Assembly: GCA_021307315.1 (NCBI GenBank)
Contig: JAJSPD010000025.1
Span: forward strand, 496,001-560,000
Direction of reading: 5' to 3'
Length of the DNA: 64,000 nucleotides
DNA from: Bisporella sp. PMI_857
Lineage: Eukaryota; Ascomycota; Leotiomycetes; Helotiales; Helotiaceae
Shown here in pieces: positions 45,701 through 56,338 of the stretch. Each line of letters opens with the position of its first letter. Position 1 is the first letter of the stretch. Both the position numbers and the translations under genes were made by a program. The notes beneath the pieces were generated by a model, which saw nothing but the letters and a program-made list of their open reading frames with translations, was not told the DNA's origin and ran no database searches.

Positions 45701-47280
45701 AACGATGTAGAATGAATGATCTCCACAGGAAGTCACCTACTGTGAGATACTGTAAATTAAGTTTAGGTAGAGCCAGAGGTCGGGAGCCGTCGTAGTTGTC
45801 ATTTCTTAACAATGTCGACTCAAAGAGCGTCAATTCAGTGGGCAGTATGCTGAGATCTCGGGCGGTCTCCTGGAATGTCTTTCGCTTTTCATGCCCAGAG
45901 AGTAAAACTTCTGTGAGAAACGTCTGATCTGCCACAACCTTGCAGGTGCCTGGAAAAGTTGTGCGCAAGTCGAGCAGATTGCATAGTTCAATGATTTCGG
46001 CATCTGTCAGTAGTTCCAAATGCCCTTCAAGCTCAGAGCGTTTATCAATGGATGCATAATTTGACAATGCCAGAATGGTCAGCTTGTCTTTGAAATGCTT
46101 GAGAGCTACTCGCTGCAAAGTAGCAAGTGTCTCACAGTGCCTTTCGTATGCTTCTGTAGTTGAATGCTGAATTCCGGTATGGTCATCGATTGAGAAATAG
46201 GTGTAGTGCTTTAATAAACCATACAGATCACGAATAAGCCCGTTCTCCTCATCATTGAACATGGGCGATAGCCGAATGGCAGGCAGAGTATGTAGATCTT
46301 GGAAAAGAGTATTGACGTATCTTCTGGTTGGTAATTGGCTCTGAAGATCGATTAAGAACTCGATAAATCGTTCACAATAACGCACACTGTCTGCATCCGA
46401 TTAGCAAGTGCCTATAAGACCCGCTTACGAAAATAAAACTTACTTAGTTTGCTTTTCTCATTATATAGCTCATTCAGAAAATCTAGAATTAATGTCGAGA
46501 GCCACGACCGCTCGAATCGAAGACGAGGTTTAGTTGCGTCATCAGCAGCATCATAACGTTTGGCAGCCGCTCTCCAAGCTTTCCTCAGTTGTGTACTATG
46601 GTCCAATTTTCGCTCTCTCTTCTTGTCACTTGAGATATTGTGCCATATCGAGATAGAAACCAAAGGAGCGCATTCCTTCCTCACAATCCCACTATCTAAT
46701 GACTGGAAAGCACTAATAATGAAGGAGATGAGATGGGTGCGAATCTTCGGTGATAATGTTCTGTCCAATGTCATAGAGAGGATCCGCCGAAAGAAGCTGG
46801 AAAACTCTGCTGCATTATCTGCGAAGATATCTATAGTCATTAGCTCCCATCAGTTAGAGAAGGCCGGCAGTACTTACCCCATGTTGGCAGATGCTCTCGA
46901 GCCTTGACATTGCATATGAGAGCTAGAAGTAGGATATGAAAATCGGAGGCATCCTCATTATAGCCTGGCCATAGGTATCTGGTACTGAGTCAGAATATTG
47001 TTCATGTAACTTGAAATGACACGCACTTTTCTAGTATCTGCAAATTCTCCAGCGCCAATAGCGACTTGAACTCGAAATCTTCTTTTTCGAGCACATCCCA
47101 AATCTCGGACTTCAATACATCTGGCTTGACTTTAATCTTAGTCTGTTTCTTTGTTGTCTTCAGCCAATATGTCTTTGCAAGCTCCTCAAAAGCGCCTTCG
47201 CTTTGTGATACATTTACAACTGTGCTTTCTTCTGCTACATCTTGCTGGGGCTCAGCTTTTCGTTTCGTCCTTGGTGGCAT
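42787..47280 (-). CDS. cwf11: Intron-binding protein aquarius (Cwf11-type spliceosomal SF1 helicase)
   Basis: RNA helicase of the spliceosome's intron-binding complex. Five exons (47280-47027, 46984-46878, 46830-46444, 46390-43307, 43259-42787) give 1434 residues. The N-terminal helical region includes LAKTYWLKTTKKQTKIKVKP, YLWPGYNEDASDFHILLLAL and YCERFIEFLIDLQSQLPTRR, with LPTRRYVNTLFQDL. The helicase core has the full set of motifs: Walker A VGPPGTGKTDVATQI near residue 830, LLIAHSNQALNQLF (Ia), IIAMTSTHAAMRR, VIMEEAAQITEIENFIPLAL (II), LCGDHFQNSPV (III), DQQGRARPSIASLYSW (IV), VTTVDKYQGEQNDYIILSL (V, made whole by the last intron) and LTVALSRARLGLYI (VI). The C-terminus is acidic (PDAEEDEYETIDIYDKVE). 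It is divergent from the THO1 gene 263 bp away. Confidence 0.95.
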
Positions 47281-47543
47281 TGTTAATGGTGCTATGAAAT
47301 TGCGCCGTGTCGCATATCTGCTCCTGAAGCTGTAAATTTCTGGACCGCGTTGAAAAAGTGGGGCAATTGAATATGGAGGCGGCCGCTTGACGCGAGAGTG
47401 AACAAGCAGAACACTTGCAACGACAACAACGATTCCACAGCGACTTCCATTAAAAATTCACGTATACAAGGCCGGACCAGTGTAAAGCGCGACGATAGCC
47501 CCGCAGATTGTTTACGAGGCGGAGTGGGCGTGTGAGGGTTGCA
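47281..47543. promoter_or_regulatory. Short divergent promoter between aquarius and THOC1-guanylate kinase genes
   Basis: Only 263 bp separate the two start codons, so both genes must share this promoter and its nucleosome-free region. It contains a GCGGCCGC (near 47380). Both products act on nascent mRNA, so co-expression would make sense. Confidence 0.7.
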
Positions 47544-50283
47544 ATGGCCGGCCGTGGGGTGCAAGGTGTGGGTTCGTTCGGGGAGCTTTTGGCAGAGTTG
47601 ATGAAAAGAGCAGAGGATGTTAAACACACCAGTACAGTTGACCCAGCGCTGAATAAGGTGGATCTCGCGGACCTCCTTGATCGCCTAGAATCGACCGTCG
47701 ACCCTTCCACAAATAATTCTACGTCAAGAAGATGGAGTTTTGCGGTCATCGAAACAGCATTTCGAGATCAGTTCAATAAATTATTGGTGAGCTCTGAGTA
47801 GCACGGATGAGGAACCTATCTGACGACCCACAGGCCTCTACAAACATTAATTCTCCTTCGTTTGTGCAAGTTTGGAATCTGCTCGACATTATATCTATTC
47901 TGTCAGACGACGAAAAATGTGATGCAGCCTTGCTTTTTTGGCTTGTAGAGGAGCTTCTAGACAGCCAAACTATCGCAGGTTGTCGGAAAATATTTGACTA
48001 TTTAGAGTCACGGCGGGAGAGGATTACAGCTGAGCACTTCAACCAGAAAAACTTAGTTATTCTTCGAAGCTGCAATGAGCTGCTTCGACGGCTGTCCCGG
48101 GCTGAGGACACAGCTTTTTGTGGCCGAGTGTTCATTTTCATGTTCCAAAGTTTTCCTTTGGGCGATAGAAGCTCTGTGAACCTAAGAGGAGAGTACCATA
48201 CAGAGAACGTCACATCATACAATATTCTACCCCCTCCCGAGCTGGAGCCAGAGCAGAGTACAGACAAAATGGTTCTTGACACAGAATCAAAATCTGCAGT
48301 GGTGACGCCCAAGATGCTAGCAAATGGCCGTGGCGATGAATCTAGTTCCAGAGTTTCAGTGTCGAAATCCGAGGCGCCTTTTGATGCGGACAAGCTTTAC
48401 CCTATATTCTGGTCTCTGCAGGAATGGTTCAATCAGCCCAAGAAGCTTTTTGACCCGTCAAACTTCGCTAGCTTCAAGACAGGATTCGAGGCTACAATGT
48501 TAAAATTCGAGTCGGTCGAGAGTGAGATTGGTGCGCGTCCAGCCAAACCTATGGATGAGGCCAAAAAGGGTACCAAACGAAAGAGGAGCCAAGGAGACGA
48601 TGATCTGGCCAATGCATTCAATCCCAAATATCTTACTAGCAGAGATCTATTTGAGCTTGAGGTAGGAATCTCAAAAATATCAATTGGCTACTTATGACTA
48701 ACCTCTTACATAGATTAGCGACCTCTCTTTCCGTAGAAACATTCTGGTTCAGGTTCTGATTTTGATAGAGTTCCTCCTTTCTCTAAGTACCAAAGCAAAG
48801 GAAAAACTCAGCAAGTCCCTGCCCGACAACCAGAATAAATCTGTGATGTATGCGGATCAATTACTTGGTGACGAAGACGTTAGTGTTCTATTTCCTAGTT
48901 ATATTTCATTTCTATTACCATGTTTGAGAAAGGAAAGTAGAGTCGTGAATCAAATACTGATTGATCATGACAGGCAGCTTGGGCGCTTGAACAGAAGAAA
49001 AGAGTCGCCGAATATTTAAAGAAGGGCCAGGAGGGTCCTTTTTTCCTACGCATGGTGGAAACTGTTCTATCTCGAGATAAAAATTGGGTACGCTGGAAAA
49101 TTGAGAACTGTCATCCAATCTCAAAGCCATCTGTCTCCGCTGAGGACTACGCTGCTGCGAAAGCTTCAGCTAAAAAAGCAACTTCTAACAAACGGCTTCG
49201 ACCAAATCCGTTAGGCTCTCTTGACCTCAATTTCCTTGTCGATACCAATGATAAAAGTGGCCTTGAGAGATTGAAGGACCCCTCACGATACAGATTACCA
49301 TCAGTCAAAAGCTTTCAGAGCAAAATTGAATTAGACGACATGGACATTGACATGGCAAGAACTGATGAAGAGAAAAATGTTGCTTTAGACGCGAAAGCGA
49401 GCAAGAGCTGGCGTGCTCTACGTCTTGCCAGTACGACAAAGTTTGCCGCATTCGACAAGATAGATAAGTCGGATAAGATTAACATCATTTTCGCGGATAA
49501 TATTAAAATCGAGGATGCTGCTGATGAATCAGTTGACACCGCCGAAGATTCGCTCTTGCCGAAGGATCGCCGAAGTATTGTCCTTTCTGGCCCAAGCCTT
49601 GTTGGGAAAAGCACGCTAGTAGCAATGCTATTAGACAAATACCCAAGCGTTTTCAGTAAGAAGATATCGCATACCACTCGTCCACGGACTGAAGGAGAGA
49701 CTGACGGAGTCGACTACTTTTTTGTGGACCAGGAGAAATATAATGTTCTTCGCGATGGCGATGAATTCATTGAAATCAATGAATTTAGTGATCATCATTA
49801 TGGGACACGTCGGAAGTGTATTGATGAAATTCTCGCTAAAGGCAAGGTGCCTCTCATCGAGGCGGATTACAATGTAAGTTGAAAATCTCTGAAGCGAAAC
49901 CATGTTACTTATAACATTTTCAGGGCGTTCAGCAATTCAAGTCTAATGGATTTCATGCTCGGTACATTTTCATTGCACCTTCTGACGTATCTGCTTTAGA
50001 GCAGCGACTACAGCAGAGTGGCACTGAAGATAATGACAAAATTAGAGGAAAACTTGAGCTGGCCGAGAAGGAAGTGGAACAGGCTAAGCTGCCGGACTTC
50101 TACGACAAAGTCATTGTCAATGTCGATTTGGACGCCACATATGAGAACTTGGACAAGTTCATATTTAGCGATACTCCTCCGAGAAAGGCAGGTAGTTCTT
50201 CTGGCGAGATGGCGGATAGTGCCGTGGCCGCCCCTGCAGAAGACGCCGAAACTAAACCGTCGCCAGCTTGTGATCTGCCTTGA
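47544..50283 (+). CDS. THO complex subunit 1 (Hpr1/THOC1) fused to a guanylate-kinase domain
   Basis: Five exons (47544-47786, 47834-48661, 48714-48878, 48974-49873, 49924-50283) give 831 residues. Residues 1 to about 590 are THOC1, the core of the THO/TREX mRNA-export complex: FVQVWNLLDIISILSD, GRVFIFMFQSFPLGDRSSVN, FWSLQEWFNQPKKLF, RRNILVQVLILIEFLLSL, MVETVLSRDKNWVRWKIENC, and RLKDPSRYRLPSVKSFQSKI with ASKSWRALRLAS. In the same uninterrupted exon, from about residue 610, a guanylate-kinase fold begins: GPSLVGKSTLVAML (P-loop), KISHTTRPRTEGETDGVDYF, EFIEINEFSDHHYGTRRKC (GMP-binding) and, across the last intron, LIEADYNGVQQFKS and FYDKVIVNVDLDATYENLDK. In the lid the usual Arg residues are changed (LQQSGTE instead of the usual xGRGTE; IRGKLELA instead of xxKRLxxA), so catalysis is doubtful. 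The tail is Ala/Pro-rich. Confidence 0.9.
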
Positions 50284-50949
50284 GAGATGATCGGTACGAG
50301 TGCAAATACGGAGATTCACAGAATAGCACATAAACGGCATTGGCAATAATGCATTATCCTTATAATAAAGGAACACATGGGATAGATCGTCATTTAGCGA
50401 AGGCGTTTTCGGTAGCATAAAACGCATTATTACCATAGGCGCTGTTATGGTAGTCTATTTCGCTTCTAACATGTAGGATAGTCTGTATAGCCAACGTTGG
50501 GACTTTAAATAAGTTAGCATTCATATCAAAGCCACCAGTGTTACAATTGGTCGTCATAATAGGTAATAAACCTGGTCGAGGTTGCCACAAGTCTCGCCTA
50601 GAGTAGCAGCATTTACCCTGGGAATCGACCATAAAACTCGGTTTAATCATATTTCTTCAACGTCAAATCCCTCTCCAGCCTGGGACGTCATTGTTATCAC
50701 TGTTTCTTGCTTGCATTCCCTAGAATAATTTTACCTGTCCATAAGATCTAGATCGCCAATACAACATCTCCCTATTGCAAGCGTATCATAGTTTCCTTAT
50801 TCTACGACTCCCCCAATTACTCGTATCATTTGAGGCTCCAGGTGACAACAAGGGCATACCATCCTTTTTTTTGGAGTGTCTTCAATTCAACATCTATCAT
50901 ATGGCAAAACTCTAGGTCTGCATTACATTAAGATTTCTCTGGTATTCGA
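50284..50949. other. 3' flank of THOC1 fusion, no gene supported
   Basis: A minus frame at 50390-50650 (from a proper ATG) reads smoothly but contains no recognisable domain or upstream exon. It may be chance or an orphan. The right end borders the OYE pseudogene. Confidence 0.35.
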
Positions 50950-51885
50950 GTGAGAGCCCGGCATACATTTATTTACCTCCGCTGGGCTATGCACTTGCTC
51001 CTGCCTGGGCTCTAGAAAATTTAGAGAGCGAAGCTGACGCCTTTTAGCCTTGCATATATGTCTCCAGGTCTCCATTCTCTGCATGCCTCTAGCCTGATTG
51101 TCCGGCCCTGAGGCGTAAGTCTAATGGCTAGCTTATTTTTCTCCAAAAGCAGAAGCAATAGCATTTATCATCTCCAAAACAAGCCTACATTGCTTCTCCG
51201 GTCCCCCGCAGTAGTCATCAGTAAGCTTATTGATATTACTACTTAGGAATTGTCAAGCAGATAGCTGTTCCTCCCATGGACTTCAGCCTTGCCAAATCCA
51301 TACCTGTTCCACCGCCATCCTCGCAGCTACATAGTTGCCAATCTAGTCGTTGATACCATCATACTCAGCTCCATTTGCAGGAAGTTCCTGGATTTTACCT
51401 GTGCAGTTCTGTCGGGGGAGGATGCGAATACGCATCATCTCCTTCACAGGCGGCCGCACTCGTTCTTGCATTGGGGTGCCAATATTATGGAGGACGCTTG
51501 TCCAGCCAGCATTCAAGAGCTGTGCATAGATATACCTACCTCCGCATGAACTCCATTAACAACAGCTTTCCAACCATGCGTCTGTCAGTGGCACCATAGA
51601 TCTAGGATGCTAGGCATGTTATTTTTATTTATTTTTTTCAAAGATTTGGAGGAGTGTCATGAGGATCAGGGATCCAGACATTGTTATCGATGATCTTCGT
51701 CAGGTGTGTTCCCCGGCTTGGGGTTAACGATGCAAGAATAATACTTTGGGCGAGGTCAGCTTGCTGTTTCCTATAATGAGAGCTGTAAAGAGCGCAAATG
51801 CTACATCGCGAGGTACAGTCTCTTTGGACGGGTGGCTATTCACTGGAAGAGCAGAAACATCCTTAGGGGGAACTGTAGATCCCAT
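50950..51885 (-). pseudogene. Broken Old Yellow Enzyme (NADH:flavin oxidoreductase)
   Basis: Reading minus from an ATG at 51885, pieces of an Old Yellow Enzyme appear in the right order. They are MGSTVPPKDVSALPV and ALFTALIIGNSKLTSPK (N-terminus), a frame change, GGSYIYAQLLNAGW (matching the G-x-F/Y-I-x-x-Q-L strand), a segment ANGAEYDGIND with a TAG shortly after (matching the AGFDGVEIH region), and CRLVLEMINAIASAFGEK (matching the R-x-x-x-x-E-V helix after the DEYGG motif, here DYCGG). Stops or frame changes follow, then QARGMQRMETW. The FMN-binding His-Asn and the catalytic Tyr contexts are lost, and several stops cannot be spliced away. The right boundary is the recognisable start; the left boundary is approximate. 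Confidence 0.7.
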
Positions 51886-53319
51886 CTTCGGTATGAATTA
51901 CGACAAGCAATGGAGCAATGTAGGATAAAAATGTGAAATAAAATGAGGAAAGAAAGTTCCATCAACCAAAAAAAGTGTCTCGTATACCTACGCCAGGCTT
52001 GTATGGGATCCGCCAGGTTCTTATCTCGACCACAAGAGGAGAGAGACTATCTTGATAGAATAGCGAACGGGGGTATATAACAACATCTTTTCGGCGGAGT
52101 CATGAGAGATTGGAATCATGATTATAGTCTTGATGAGATATAATTCCATGTCGTTCTTGAGCCACTATCAGATATAACCCATCGTTAGCTTGAAGTAGTT
52201 GGATCAAAGCTAGGGACGCATGCAAGGCACAGAGGGGTGTACGGTACATCTTTTTTGATAGTCACGTTTGGGTGGAGTATCAAAGTGTCGTGTGCTTTGA
52301 TATGTGTGCTTGCGTAGATAGCAAAGAAGAAAATCTCTAAAATAGTCATAAAGTCATCCGGCTTCAGGCTAGACAGAAGCTTACTCCTTAGTCAACATGG
52401 AGAAGGACGAAAAGAAGGTGGAGCTAGATTGACCCAGCCACGAAGCTGGAAATCTCTATCTCGAGATTGTGTGGCTTCAGAATCTCGAAGTCAGTTTTGC
52501 AAGATTCTGCAACACAAATAGCATATCGTCAGATGAGGTACTGATGAACCTTATGCTGAAAGCCCCTGTGCTACTTCTCCCTTGATATCAGCTATCCCCG
52601 GATCAAATCAACCACCCGGATCAAATCCCCTTCAAAACTAGCATCACCATCCAACTTTGTTTCCTAAACATTTACTCAATCAACTCCTAGATCGGCCGCG
52701 ACCGCATCGGCTGCTCATAGATCAATTTCTCATCTGGAGTGTAGTCGGTGATGATGCAGGTCCTGGTTTCAGCAGGAGAATTCCCCACATAAATCGTCCC
52801 AACTTGTGCTTTTGTAGACTCTGGAGGGAGCGAAGCCATGTACCCGGAAAGATCGGTTATTATGCTAGCAGAGACCCTACGCACGTTGGACTGGCGTGGT
52901 TTTTCGGCCGAGTTTCTACCTGTAAAAGTAGCTTTTGATCCCTGTAACATCATTCAAGATGCAATCGAGAGCGTAAGTTCTCGAGATTCAAATTGTAGGG
53001 TTATATATTACTACGATTACTCTGAAATATTGATTTTTGAGGGTGAAATCCGCATTCAAGCTGGGCAGCAACCGGGCTGCAGAAAGGATGCCTTTGTTAA
53101 ATTCCCATGTCAGTCGGTTCGCCATGAACTAAATTTACGCCCCTTCATAATGTTATCATTTGATAAGAGCTTATCGATAAAGCTCTCCCTTGTAAGATAT
53201 CTCAGCTTGGGGAGCGACAATGCAGCGCAACCTTCTCGATTATAAATTCTGGGTCATAAATCAAGGTGTTCTTCACCCGATCAAGCTCTGCGCAATTGTA
53301 TCCTTTCCCGTTCTTTCGA
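51886..53319. other. Gene-poor stretch with two overlapping candidate frames
   Basis: Two ATG-started frames overlap on opposite strands: 52838-53245 plus (135 codons) and 52687-52953 minus (88 codons, ending in a smooth TIYVGNSPAETRTCIITDYT segment). At most one can be real. The minus frame reads more like protein, but I recognise no family and found no upstream exon. Right end is the promoter of the deaminase gene. Confidence 0.35.
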
Positions 53320-54042
53320 ATGTTCCCCCACATCCTTAGTCTCTCCCTTGTTTCTCTTACTAGAGCACACTATGCTCAAAATGCTTTCCTCCTCGCCAAT
53401 ATTAACGAAGATCCAATTCCATTCAGCACCCGCGCTCATTGGATGCGTGTCGCCATTTCCGCCCTATCAGACCTCTCATCGCCCTGCCCATTTGCTGCCT
53501 TCGGAACCGCAATCGTAAACCATACCTCCGCTTCTCCAACCAACCCTATCGGGGACCTCATCTGCATTGGTGTAAACTCCGCTTCCATCACCGGGAACCC
53601 AATTCTCCACGGGGAAATCGCTGCCATCAATAACTGCTCCTCTATCTTAAGAGCTGATAGAGACGGAGGTGGACAAGACCCAAGGAGAGAAGAAACCGGT
53701 AGCGTATGGGGAGATCTAAGTCTGTATACGACGGCGGAAGCATGCCCGATGTGCGCGTCAGCGATCAGGTGGGTGGGGTTTAAGGAGTATATTTATGGGA
53801 CGAGCATTAAGGGACTAGTAGAGAGGGGATGGGGACAGATTAATATTTCAAGCAGGGAGATCTTCGAAAGGTCAGGCGACTTAGCAGGAAGGATGACGAG
53901 GTTAGTGGGTGGCGTGTTGAGCAACGAGACTGATGGGCTCTTTGATTGGCAGTTCGATGACGGCAGGAAGTGTCCAAATGGATGCGTGAGGAATGGAGAG
54001 GGTTGGTGTACTACAGAAGAAGCAGCGAAGGAAACTTTTTGA
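53320..54042 (+). CDS. Secreted CMP/dCMP-type (cytidine/guanine) deaminase-fold protein
   Basis: Zinc-dependent nucleoside/nucleobase deaminase fold with an N-terminal signal peptide. Single exon; 240 residues from the ATG at 53320, which opens directly on MFPHILSLSLVSLTRAHYA (hydrophobic core, likely cleaved after Ala). The frame upstream is open only from a GTG. The metal site is complete: ILHGEIAAINNC (HxE) and TTAEACPMCASAIRW (CxxC, with the usual Pro before the first Cys replaced by Ala). The substrate-loop region is PCPFAAFGTAIVNH. Other family marks are GVNSASITGNPI and IYGTSIKGLVERGWGQI. A Cys-containing tail (KCPNGCVRNGEGWC) suggests disulfides, which fits export. Most relatives are cytosolic, so secretion is unusual. 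Target could be extracellular nucleosides or bases. Confidence 0.82.
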   Translation: MFPHILSLSLVSLTRAHYAQNAFLLANINEDPIPFSTRAHWMRVAISALSDLSSPCPFAAFGTAIVNHTSASPTNPIGDLICIGVNSASITGNPILHGEIAAINNCSSILRADRDGGGQDPRREETGSVWGDLSLYTTAEACPMCASAIRWVGFKEYIYGTSIKGLVERGWGQINISSREIFERSGDLAGRMTRLVGGVLSNETDGLFDWQFDDGRKCPNGCVRNGEGWCTTEEAAKETF

Positions 54043-56338
54043 GGTGGAGAATTGGAAATCATTTGGCGGCTTCATGAAAGAGGAATAGAGAACGCTATAG
54101 TTGTTTGATATATTTCTTGATATTTATGTTGCTAAATAAGCATGGCTAGACAGGCACAGTCTTATGCGTATGCCATCCATCCTTAGAATTAGGTACCTCC
54201 GCTCTCCTCACACCAGGAGTCAATTATCCATTCTTATAAGGAATTCTTGCAATCCGGACTCGCATTGCTAACCACATACAGGTTTTGCAGCAATGTGCTC
54301 GAAAATCTTCTTGAAAGCCAGCAACTGACCTAAGTAGCCAATACATTGGCAACATGTTGCTATGGCTATCACTCCTGCACAGGCTCCGTAGTCGTAGCCT
54401 GATTCAATGTTCACCGCGCACCTATATTTGGGAAGTCCTCGTGAAGCTTGCCATAGAAGATTCTCGAATGCATGTCCCCATTTATACACAACGCTCAGGT
54501 CCGTTCACCATTTTAGTATGCTCCCTAAGTAATATTAGAAGATGAATCTCTTAATAGTTGATCACGAATAACACTACAGTCATTGCCCGATTTGCCATTG
54601 AGGATTAAACGAGTCTCGCCCTATTCGACACGATTTCTAGGAAAGCCATAGTGGTCATCCCGCTCAAACTTCTTCATCCTATCTATTGTGATGTACTGAC
54701 TAGCTGGTAGCGTTGTGGTAAGACCGACGGCGGAGTTTCATCAACATCCACATACCTTTCTAACACATGTATACAGTGGCCTAATGATCAGAATTTTACG
54801 GTAATCTAAGTATTCTAACCCGCCGGGAAGATTTTTTAAAATGCGTTGCATCTTAATACTGTAATTGAATTATGAATGTAGTCCATTTTGATGTCAGTGA
54901 GAAAAGTCTTAAAAAGAGGCTCCCCTTTGCATCGGAAGAGAAATAGACTAGGATGTATGAACGAAAGGCTGCCGTAATTCAGAACTCCATCCTATAATAG
55001 AGCTTAGCCATTTCGACAACTTCTCAAGCATCAGGTTAACTTCCAGCCTAAAAAAGAAGCACCATGGATCTCTAGGCTCGTTGGTTCAAACGCTTTAATG
55101 ATCGCATACTTAGTAGACATGCCTGCTAGTAAGGAGAGAGCCATGCTTCTTTTTGGTAAATTATTGCACTCACCCCCCGTTGAGATTGTTTGCTGCTTGC
55201 TTTCAATTCCCAATATAGTTGGTTTGGTATAGCAATTCGGTCAGAGACTTGGCTCACACTCGGTTTCGATCTATATTTGATTCTTTGAGCCATTCAAATG
55301 CAGTTCGCAGACCACACATTGCCATTTTGTACAAGTGTTAGTCTACGGGAAAGGAGAAATCAGTGGTCAAATATTGCATGAATCTGCTCAACAGATACAA
55401 TTTGCTCCTGAGGCATAGACATCTCTTATAATGAGACGGCGCAATCGCCTGTGGATGACTTGATCCGTGTGCTTTCTCTGGTCCTTGACTTTGTTTCCTC
55501 CTAGTATGGGTTTTTTTCGTATTTGCTTGTTAGGATTCTCAGAAGAAATATCCTTGTCTCGCATTTCAGACAATAGAATATGGAGGAAGGATTTACCGCA
55601 AGGTAGAAGTTTTAGGAACATCTACCACAGATTCGTAACAAAGATACCAGCGTAAGGGCACGAAAACCTGCGAACCACCTGTTTATGTTCCAACAGGTGC
55701 CTTCTGGAGTGATTCGTAGCACGGCTGAATATAAAGCATGGAGCCAATTACAATCACAACCACGATGAATGAAAGGCGGGGACGATGGCTCTTTCTAGTT
55801 GCCTCATACTACAATAGAGAGGCAGGTAGGAAGGAATGTGTACCGAGATTTAGCCAAATCGTTCTTTCCTTTTGCACACAGGATAGTAGCCAACTTCACC
55901 CCAACTTGCACTCTACTTCTTTTCCTTCCTTACAACCACCCTGATATCAATCTGTCGTAGATTGGAACAGAAAGTCGTCGCAAGATCTCCTTGAGCTCTT
56001 GCTTCTCTCTGCCCTGCACATTCGCGTGTGGGGCATTTCCTGCACAAACATACATCTGCGAAGATATACACGACGCTCAAGCATAGCATTCTCGCGAATA
56101 CTGCAATACAACACTCATCCCTCGCGCTTTGGTACTGAACAGTGTTCTCTCAAGCGTCAGATCAACTCACTTAGCTCCGTCAATTCACTGGCACTCGAGA
56201 ACTGAGTCAAAGATATATTTCCCAGGCAAGGCTTCACCACGAGTATTCGGACCTAGAGATATCAAAGCCTCGCACCATCTCACCAGATCCAAGCCTACTG
56301 CACATTATACATATCGAGCAAGCAACACAGCCTGCAAC
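54043..56338. other. Long gene-poor region
   Basis: No gene is firmly supported over about 2.3 kb. A minus frame at 54268-54489 reads as a Cys-bearing, partly hydrophobic peptide (GACAGVIAIATCCQCIGYL) but lacks an ATG, so it could only be an exon of an unresolved small secreted protein. Other frames (55031-55213, 55388-55621 minus; 55738-56205 plus) look like chance. The right end is the promoter of the chromodomain gene. Confidence 0.35.

Noticed and set aside
52687..53245. Two overlapping frames on opposite strands
   Set aside because: Cannot both be real; neither shows a known domain, so neither is called as a gene.
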